Positions 8,382 through 12,516 of a stretch of 14,165 bases of DNA are shown here, one piece after another; positions within the stretch are counted from its first letter, which is position 1; every line of letters begins with the position of its first letter. This stretch comes from REEB509 sp049314555 (lineage in GTDB: Bacteria > Pseudomonadota > Alphaproteobacteria > Caulobacterales > Aquidulcibacteraceae). The position numbers were made by a program, and so were the translations under genes. Under the pieces are notes generated by a model. It did not search any database. It had not been told where the DNA came from and was given only the letters and a program-made list of their open reading frames with translations. The stretch covers positions 1 through 14,165 of the forward strand of contig JBMOEW010000052.1 in the NCBI GenBank assembly GCA_049314555.1, given 5' to 3'.

Positions 8382-8795
8382 TTACGACTGGGCCGGTGGC
8401 TCATCTTTCTTCTTGGTGGCGTAGTCGAACAGGGCGAGAAAAATGAAACCGACGCCAAGGCAGCCAACGATCGCAGCCGCGATCCCCATGCCGTCCAAGT
8501 CGCCGCCAGCAAAGTCGCCGGAGTAATAGCCAGCGATCCCAAGTCCAACGGCAAGGGCTGTCAAGATCACCCCAGAACCGAGCGTCTTGCGGGCCTGATC
8601 GCGTGGCAACCGCGACTGACCCACTTCATAAAGTTGCTCCAGCACCTTGGCGTCGATCGGCTGGCCTTTGTCGATGGCTTGACGAAGCAAGTCCATCTTG
8701 GCCATGCGCCCTTTGTGCGCCAAGTACATCGGCACAATGATCACTGCGCCCAGAAACAAAAAGAAAGTCAGGGGAACAAGAATTTCGACGCCCAT
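8382..8795 (-). CDS. DUF6249-like three-helix membrane protein of an ECF sigma module
   Basis: This 137-residue protein has hydrophobic helices at about 6-26, 74-91 and 102-123. A basic, helical cytoplasmic segment lies between helices 1 and 2 (HKGRMAKMDLLRQAIDKGQPI), and the tail is charged (ATKKKDEPPAQS). The pattern of an N-terminal helix, an 'xxKGQPI' segment and two more helices matches what I recall of DUF6249, a family found beside ECF sigma genes in alphaproteobacteria and xanthomonads; function unknown. I use ATG at 8795, with GGAG 8 nt upstream, not the in-frame ATG at 8855 that would add 20 hydrophilic residues before the first helix. It lies 98 nt after the YffB-like gene, so this is probably where a promoter for the sigma unit sits. 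A CGTCTG on the minus strand in that gap could be an ECF -10, which is tentative. Confidence 0.8.
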   Translation of the reverse strand: MGVEILVPLTFFLFLGAVIIVPMYLAHKGRMAKMDLLRQAIDKGQPIDAKVLEQLYEVGQSRLPRDQARKTLGSGVILTALAVGLGIAGYYSGDFAGGDLDGMGIAAAIVGCLGVGFIFLALFDYATKKKDEPPAQS

Positions 8796-8893
8796 TTTCG
8801 TGTCTCCATCGCCATCCGCGTATCCATAACGCTGGTCTTGCCTTACAGATGCCACAAGACAGACGGGTGGATGCAGGCAACGTCAGCGAAATG

Positions 8894-9247
8894 TCATCCG
8901 GCATTCAAAGTAGCCGCATAGACGTCTGGCTTAAACCCCACCAACAACACCCCCGGCCCCTCCAAAACAGGGCGTTTGATCATCGAAGGGCTAGCCACCA
9001 TCAGCCTGATGGCCTTTGCCTGATCGAGATTGGCCTTATCGGCGTCGCTCAAACCCCGAAACGTGGTGCCGGCCCGATTAAGCACGCTCTCCCAGCTTAA
9101 CCGGGCGCACCACCGCGACAGGCTCGCGTCATCTATCCCCGCCTGTTTGTAGTCGTGGTAATCGTAGGCGACGTGATGCGCGTCCAGCCAGCCCCGGGCC
9201 TTCTTCATCGTGTCGCAGGCCTTAATGCCATAGAGCGTAAGAGACAT
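8894..9247 (-). CDS. ArsC/Spx-family reductase-like protein (YffB type)
   Basis: Predicted cytoplasmic thioredoxin-fold protein of 117 residues. It opens with the YffB signature YGIKACDTMKKARGWLD, whose single N-terminal cysteine (Cys11) is the candidate redox residue. It also has the family's conserved late motif MIKRPVLE (about 89-96) with the anion-binding arginine (Arg92). The family resembles arsenate reductase and Spx, but YffB members are of unclear substrate; some bind glutathione. Length and motif order are normal. The start has GAGAGG about 5 nt upstream, and the gene begins 8 nt after the GFA gene stop, so the two form an operon. There are no ars genes nearby, so a role in arsenate resistance is not supported. 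Confidence 0.92.
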   Translation of the reverse strand: MSLTLYGIKACDTMKKARGWLDAHHVAYDYHDYKQAGIDDASLSRWCARLSWESVLNRAGTTFRGLSDADKANLDQAKAIRLMVASPSMIKRPVLEGPGVLLVGFKPDVYAATLNAG

Positions 9248-9255
9248 AAGCCCTC

Positions 9256-9600
9256 TCAGTATGATGCGCCGTCAATCAAGCGCCGCGGCAGCACAGTCCA
9301 AACAGACCGCTGCAAGAGCCGCAGATTGACGCCCACGCGCCCGCGGTCGAAGGCCGGCAACGGCGTCCAGTGGGTCACGCAACCACACCGCGCGCAGCGC
9401 CACGTGGTTAAGGTGCGATCCCCTTGAACATAGCCCTCTAGCGCACCCTCGCCCGCTACGATTTCCACGTCCGCGTGCGGAAAATAGGCCCATAAAGACC
9501 CAAGCCGTGAACACAAAGAGCAATTGCACTCGGCCGCCTCGGTCGGTGCCTGCACCAGCCGTACCTCAACAGCACCGCAATGGCATCGCCCCTCGATCAT
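9256..9600 (-). CDS. GFA-family zinc-binding protein
   Basis: A small protein of 114 residues of the glutathione-dependent formaldehyde-activating (GFA) fold family. The zinc ligands are all visible: CHCG (residues 6-9), CNCSLC (25-30) and CARCG (69-73). Most family members have no proven substrate and the original GFA activity is doubtful, so I do not assign a reaction. I chose ATG at 9600 because the family begins just before CHCG; the frame is open further upstream to 9780, but that part is basic, lacks the domain and crosses the repeat at 9610. Its likely Shine-Dalgarno, GGGAG (9615-9611, spacing 10), lies within the guaA-tail-like repeat, and a guaA-like TGA lies 7 nt before this start. 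It is followed 8 nt later by the YffB-like gene. Confidence 0.92.
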   Translation of the reverse strand: MIEGRCHCGAVEVRLVQAPTEAAECNCSLCSRLGSLWAYFPHADVEIVAGEGALEGYVQGDRTLTTWRCARCGCVTHWTPLPAFDRGRVGVNLRLLQRSVWTVLPRRLIDGASY

Positions 9601-9609
9601 CGCGCCATC

Positions 9610-9724
9610 ACTCCCACTCGATTGTTCTGCGAAAGCATACGACGCTGTTTTTTCGTGCCTTTTGGGAGAGAGGCAGACAAACCACCGACATTTCCTCCGT
9701 CGCGCATTTCCACTTGGTGGCGAA
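9610..9724 (-). repeat. Direct repeat copy 1, guaA-tail-like attachment site plus cassette end
   Basis: Aligns without gaps to 10541-10655. The first 17 bases are identical, the next 53 (9627-9679) are about 64% identical, and the last 45 (9680-9724) are about 93% identical, including 22 identical bases at 9690-9711. The first 16 bases match the guaA 3' end at 14 of 16 positions, and on the minus strand they read ACA ATC GAG TGG GAG TGA, that is T-I-E-W-E-stop, exactly the end of GuaA. This is the outermost copy and abuts the GFA gene. Confidence 0.8.
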
Positions 9725-9790
9725 TGTTGACGGATGTTCGCGACCATTTGACTCTCGTTGGCGCGCGCAGCTGCCGACAACGGAATACCT

Positions 9791-10213
9791 TCACGCGCCG
9801 GGCGCTAACCACGGATTTAACAAAGCCACGCCCATCGGCTCAAAGTCTCCCACGTTCCGTGTCACCATGGTCAATCCATGCATCAATGCCGTCGCCGCGA
9901 TGAGCGCGTCACGCTCTGGCCGAGGATCGGGAACATGCAATTGAGCGCCTCGGCGTGCGATCTCGACGTCGACGCCAAGAATTCGTTCGCCAAATCGCAC
10001 GAGCACCCAACCCTCCAGCCATTGCCGAAGAAGAGCGCCTTGAGCTGCATCGCGACGTTCGACACGCAAGACGCCAATTTCTAGTTCGAGCACCGTGATG
10101 GCGGAAAGCCAAAACGAGTTCGCCGGTGCGCTCTGCGCCCAAGTGCGTACTGTGGCGTCGGCGCGAGCCACCTTGCGGAGCTCCGACACTACATTCGTAT
10201 CCAGTAAATACAT
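9791..10213 (-). CDS. vapC: VapC-like PIN-domain ribonuclease toxin
   Basis: A 140-residue PIN-domain endoribonuclease, FitB/VapC type, predicted to cleave RNA (often tRNA) when released from its antitoxin. The four catalytic acids are in place: Asp5 in LLDTNVVSE, Glu43 in VLELEIG, Asp102 in ERDALIAATA, and Asp123 in TRNVGDF. Length and motif spacing are normal, so the toxin looks intact. Its ATG overlaps the antitoxin stop by one base (TGATG), giving tight translational coupling. The stop is followed by about 180 bp without a gene that contains the repeat at 9610-9724. No promoter of its own is needed; it should be transcribed from the vapB promoter at 10488-10516. Confidence 0.94.
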   Translation of the reverse strand: MYLLDTNVVSELRKVARADATVRTWAQSAPANSFWLSAITVLELEIGVLRVERRDAAQGALLRQWLEGWVLVRFGERILGVDVEIARRGAQLHVPDPRPERDALIAATALMHGLTMVTRNVGDFEPMGVALLNPWLAPGA

Positions 10214-10467
10214 CAGTCGATATCTGCCGACCGCGTGACAAGATCCATTTTTGGCGGATCAAACTCGATATCCTCACCGCCCGGCATTGCCAGCGCTTCG
10301 AAGAGACTCGGGCCGGCACCCAGCAACTTTTGATAGTTTTCAAAACTCAACAGGACATGGGCAGGCCGACCGCGGTCGGTGATGACGACCGGCCCTCTCT
10401 CGGCAGCTTTCTTGGCACCGCCAGCGTCCTGATTGAACTCTCGGCTCGAAATGGTGGTGATGGTCAC
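10213..10467 (-). CDS. vapB: Phd/YefM-type antitoxin paired with VapC
   Basis: This 84-residue antitoxin has an N-terminal Phd/YefM DNA-binding fold: ISSREFNQDAGGAKKAAERGPVVITDRGRPAHVLLSFENYQKLL, with the typical 'VVITDRGRPAHVLL' strand pair at about 27-41. The acidic C-terminal tail (about 55-84, including GGEDIEFDPPKMD) would wrap the toxin. Such antitoxins neutralise the toxin and repress their own operon. The start is GTG at 10467, with GGAG 7 nt upstream. An almost consensus sigma-70 promoter lies immediately upstream (10488-10516), leaving a leader of roughly 15 nt. It directly precedes vapC with a one-base overlap. I use the symbol vapB for its partner role; by fold it is Phd-like, not AbrB-like. 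Confidence 0.93.
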   Translation of the reverse strand: MTITTISSREFNQDAGGAKKAAERGPVVITDRGRPAHVLLSFENYQKLLGAGPSLFEALAMPGGEDIEFDPPKMDLVTRSADID

Positions 10468-10487
10468 GGACGATCTCCAATTTGTGC

Positions 10488-10516
10488 AGAATAGCCGCTG
10501 GCGAAGCGTCAGTCAA
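10488..10516 (-). promoter_or_regulatory. Sigma-70-type promoter of the vapBC operon
   Basis: On the minus strand, TTGACT (10516-10511) is followed by a 17-nt spacer and TATTCT (10493-10488). Both hexamers are close to consensus and the spacing is optimal. The predicted start lies near 10481, about 14 nt before the vapB GTG, with the GGAG ribosome binding site in between. It lies inside the vapBC cassette, about 25 bp from the repeat at 10541. Confidence 0.7.
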
Positions 10517-10540
10517 TGCAATGTAGCAACGTTACCACCT

Positions 10541-10655
10541 ACTCCCACTCGATTGTTTCGCGGAAGGATATCAGGCTGTTTTTAAGCACTTTTTCGGAAG
10601 CCGGAAAACAAACCACCGCCATTTCCTCCGTCGCGCATTTCCGCTTGGTCGCGAA
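10541..10655 (-). repeat. Direct repeat copy 2, junction between the two cassettes
   Basis: Partner of 9610-9724, offset by exactly 931 bp with no gaps. On the minus strand it ends in ACA ATC GAG TGG GAG TAG, again T-I-E-W-E-stop, but with TAG instead of the TGA of guaA and of copy 1. The 22-base identical block is 10621-10642. It lies just upstream of the vapB promoter and downstream of the Fic-type gene, where the end of the second cassette is expected. Confidence 0.8.
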
Positions 10656-11011
10656 CGTACGCGAAAGACCAGGCGCGCAGCGAACTAGTGATCCCATCAA
10701 AACTTCTACACGCGCTTTGCCTGCATTGCATCTATCGCGTGACTGCCATCGTGCTCGGCGGCGTCAAGGCGCGCTCCGCTTTTCACCTGTGACGCCGCCT
10801 GCGCGCGATGGCCATTTGGAGGTGTCGGGACGCAGGGCTTTGTCATTGGTTGTTGGCGAGCCGTGCGCCTCCGGCGCGGGCCGAACACAGGGCTGTCCGT
10901 GATCGCCGGGATCGTGTCATCCTCTATCGCATCCGCACTCGTAGCGAACGGCAAAAGCCGGCATGAATCAGCGTCTCAGAAGCGCCCTCTTCTCCTCGAT
11001 TTCCTGTGCAT
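10656..11011. other. Gene-free stretch between the Fic-type gene and repeat copy 2
   Basis: About 355 bp with no gene I can support. An 82-codon open frame on the minus strand (10706-10954) starts MPFATSADAIEDD and becomes Arg/Pro-rich with no domain. Its other frames look equally open, so it may be a remnant or chance. No transposase, integrase or RNA gene is recognised. Confidence 0.5.
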
Positions 11012-11608
11012 CTAGGTTCGAGCAAACGCTAACAAGAGCGTCATGTCGCCAGCATCAGCCGCCTTGAGCGCACCGACATAGGCTTGGCGCGTCTCGGACG
11101 CCGCAACGATCGAATCTCGTCCCCAGGTGAAGCGCTCTTGCCCGAGTTGGATGGCAAGCAGGTCGGCGGCGAGACGCGACCAGCGGCCATTGCCGTTCGG
11201 AAACGGATGGGTGGCGACGAGCTTGTGATGGAAGCGCGTGGCGATTTCGTCCGGCGGATAGGTGCTGTGCTCCACCCAATAGCGCGCGTCATCGAGCGCC
11301 TGGCGCAGCGCGACCTCGATCGTCCAATGGTCGACGCCGAGATTGCGGGCGCTGGTTCTGTATTTGCCGGCCCAGCGCCAGACATCGCCGAACATTCTGA
11401 GATGCAGGCGGCGCAGGAACACTTCATCGAGCGCGTCGCGCTTCCGTGAAAGCGCCCAGCGCTCGCCGGCGACCACATTGAGCGCCTCGACCTCGTTCAG
11501 TTCGCGACGGAGCGTGACATAGCTCGGCTTGAGATCGAGACGCTCTTCCGGCGTGAGCGGCGTCGCCGCATCGTCGGCCTGAAAGGGATCGTCGCTTATC
11601 GCCGTCAG
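11012..11608 (-). CDS. Mobile mystery protein B-like Fic/DOC protein
   Basis: A Fic-domain protein of about 198 residues, predicted to transfer AMP or a similar group from a nucleotide to a target protein. The Fic motif is at 134-145, HPFPNGNGRWSR. The position usually filled by Asp or Glu before GNG is Asn, so metal binding or activity may differ. The N-terminal DDPFQADDAATPLTPEER and RRELNEVEALN match the 'mobile mystery protein B' family found on mobile elements beside an Xre partner. No ATG, GTG or TTG exists at the expected start. The only plausible point is a CTG at 11608 overlapping the TGA of the preceding gene, so translation probably depends on coupling. The frame is open further, to an ATG at 11815 inside the partner gene, but that extension is low-complexity antisense-like sequence. 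Confidence 0.85.
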   Translation of the reverse strand: MTAISDDPFQADDAATPLTPEERLDLKPSYVTLRRELNEVEALNVVAGERWALSRKRDALDEVFLRRLHLRMFGDVWRWAGKYRTSARNLGVDHWTIEVALRQALDDARYWVEHSTYPPDEIATRFHHKLVATHPFPNGNGRWSRLAADLLAIQLGQERFTWGRDSIVAASETRQAYVGALKAADAGDMTLLLAFART

Positions 11609-12057
11609 CCCCAGAGACGTTTGCCGCCCGCCTTGGCGATCTCGGCAGCAAGCGCCTCCAGCATCTCGCGCTGGTCGCCCGCGCGCACGCCTTGGGCTTC
11701 GAGCTCCATGGTGTGAAGGGACGCGGCGAGTTCTTTCTTTGCGGCGGCCCTCGCGGCCTCCTCGACCATCGCGTCGAGGCTCTGATTGGGGACGAGCGCA
11801 TAGACGAACGTGCAATCGAGCGCTTCGGCCGCGCGCCTCAAGGTGGCGAGCGTGATGGCGCCTTTCGCTTCGTTCTTCTCAAGCTCGGAGAGGCTGGCGG
11901 GGCGGATGCCGAGGCGGCGGGCCAATTGGGCGCCGGTGAGGCCCAGGGCGTCGCGAACGGCGCGGACCCAACCCATAGGCGGGGCGGCCCCAAGGCCGGT
12001 AAAGGCCTTGAGGCGCTCGTCGAGGCGACGGCGGGCGAGGTTCGCGGCGTCTTTCAC
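11605..12057 (-). CDS. Mobile mystery protein A-like Xre regulator
   Basis: This 150-residue protein has a helix-turn-helix of the Xre/Cro type at about residues 36-64 (LGLTGAQLARRLGIRPASLSELEKNEAKG). It is preceded by PPMGWVRAVRDA and followed by ITLATLRRAAEALDCTFVYALVP, the pattern of 'mobile mystery protein A'. A long helical C-terminal part follows (about 95-145). It is probably the antitoxin or repressor for the Fic protein encoded directly downstream. The GTG start at 12057 has AAGG about 9 nt upstream. Three operator-like palindromes spaced by 33 bp precede it, the middle one inside its promoter, so autorepression is likely. The pair is usually found on plasmids and integrative elements, which suits its place beside guaA. 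Confidence 0.9.
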   Translation of the reverse strand: MKDAANLARRRLDERLKAFTGLGAAPPMGWVRAVRDALGLTGAQLARRLGIRPASLSELEKNEAKGAITLATLRRAAEALDCTFVYALVPNQSLDAMVEEAARAAAKKELAASLHTMELEAQGVRAGDQREMLEALAAEIAKAGGKRLWG

Positions 12058-12069
12058 AGGTTATGACCT
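12058..12069. promoter_or_regulatory. Operator-like palindrome O1 (mmpA start)
   Basis: AGGTTATGACCT is a 12-bp near-palindrome (10 of 12 positions symmetric) directly abutting the GTG start codon of the Xre gene. It is the first of three related sites at exact 33-bp intervals. Confidence 0.6.
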
Positions 12070-12085
12070 TACCGTGTAGGCACGA

Positions 12086-12114
12086 AAGATAGGTTATAGC
12101 CTGTCTTATTGCAA
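12086..12114 (-). promoter_or_regulatory. Sigma-70-type promoter of the mobile mystery A/B operon
   Basis: On the minus strand, TTGCAA (12114-12109) and TATCTT (12091-12086) are separated by 17 nt. The predicted start is near 12079, leaving a leader of about 22 nt before the GTG. Operator O2 fills much of the spacer and touches the -10 box, so a bound repressor would block polymerase. Confidence 0.6.
12091..12102. promoter_or_regulatory. Operator-like palindrome O2 (promoter spacer)
   Basis: AGGTTATAGCCT matches O1 at 10 of 12 positions and is itself nearly palindromic. It lies between the -35 and -10 boxes, 33 bp from O1 and 33 bp from O3. Confidence 0.65.
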
Positions 12115-12123
12115 TTGTATTTA

Positions 12124-12135
12124 TGGCTATAGCCT
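12124..12135. promoter_or_regulatory. Operator-like palindrome O3 (upstream of -35)
   Basis: TGGCTATAGCCT contains the perfect 10-bp palindrome GGCTATAGCC and matches O2 at 10 of 12 positions. It lies just upstream of the -35 box. No fourth copy is seen one interval further in either direction. Confidence 0.65.
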
Positions 12136-12516
12136 TACAAGATAGCTGGCAATTCGGGCGTCGCCGCCTCCGGCGGCCGGGCCCTTGTGCTGAAGCACGA
12201 AGCCGCGCCGTTCAATATCTCAAGTGCGCGTCTTCGCCCTTCGGGCTGCGATCCCTGACGCGCAGCGGCGCCCGTACGCGCTAATCGGCGACGCTGCTTG
12301 GACGCGTGCATCGATAGCGCGCGATCGTTCGCAAATGTTGCGAAACCTACTGGTCCGATCATCAATCCGAATGACGGCGAAGGCTCGACAAAAACACCGG
12401 CGATAGATGGCGACAGCTGGGTTTTGATCAGCAAAACGAGCGTTGGCGATAGTAGACGAGCGTTATAGACCACTTCTTGAGATAGTCCGCGAATGTTCGC
12501 GATAGATGGCGAACCC
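12136..12516. other. Gene-free cassette end next to guaA, with short repeats
   Basis: About 380 bp with no supported gene. It contains a potential hairpin (GTGC-TGAA-GCAC, 12187-12198), a nested inverted repeat (12226-12232 with 12257-12263), a perfect inverted repeat TTCGCAA-ATG-TTGCGAA (12328-12344), and GTTCGC with GCGAAC (12495-12500 and 12509-12514). A 14-bp direct repeat is listed separately. A 131-codon open frame covering much of it begins inside guaA and looks fortuitous. The concentration of repeats next to the guaA end suits recombinase-binding sites at a cassette terminus, but this is inference. Confidence 0.5.
12400..12512. repeat. 14-bp direct repeat pair near the guaA end
   Basis: GCGATAGATGGCGA occurs at 12400-12413 and again at 12499-12512, 99 bp apart in the same orientation. 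A degenerate relative (GGCGATAGTAGACGAG) lies between them near 12443. The second copy lies 7 bp from the guaA stop codon. Confidence 0.7.

Noticed and set aside
9608..9790. Possible C-terminal extension of VapC: the TIEWE frame of copy 1 is in phase with vapC
   Set aside because: VapC is full length at its TGA, copy 2 has no toxin gene in phase, and codon-position differences show no coding signal. One-in-three coincidence.
9597..9812. 71-codon minus-strand open frame across repeat copy 1
   Set aside because: It overlaps the vapC end and the GFA start, and its equivalent at copy 2 is interrupted by a stop, so it is not conserved between the repeats.
10706..10954. 82-codon minus-strand open frame
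   Set aside because: No domain, no clear ribosome binding site, low-complexity second half. It could be a remnant but cannot be supported.
12327..12345. LexA-like GTTC-N7-TTGC sequence
   Set aside because: One mismatch from the alphaproteobacterial GTTC-N7-GTTC box, but the same bases form a perfect inverted repeat TTCGCAA/TTGCGAA, and no damage-response gene follows.
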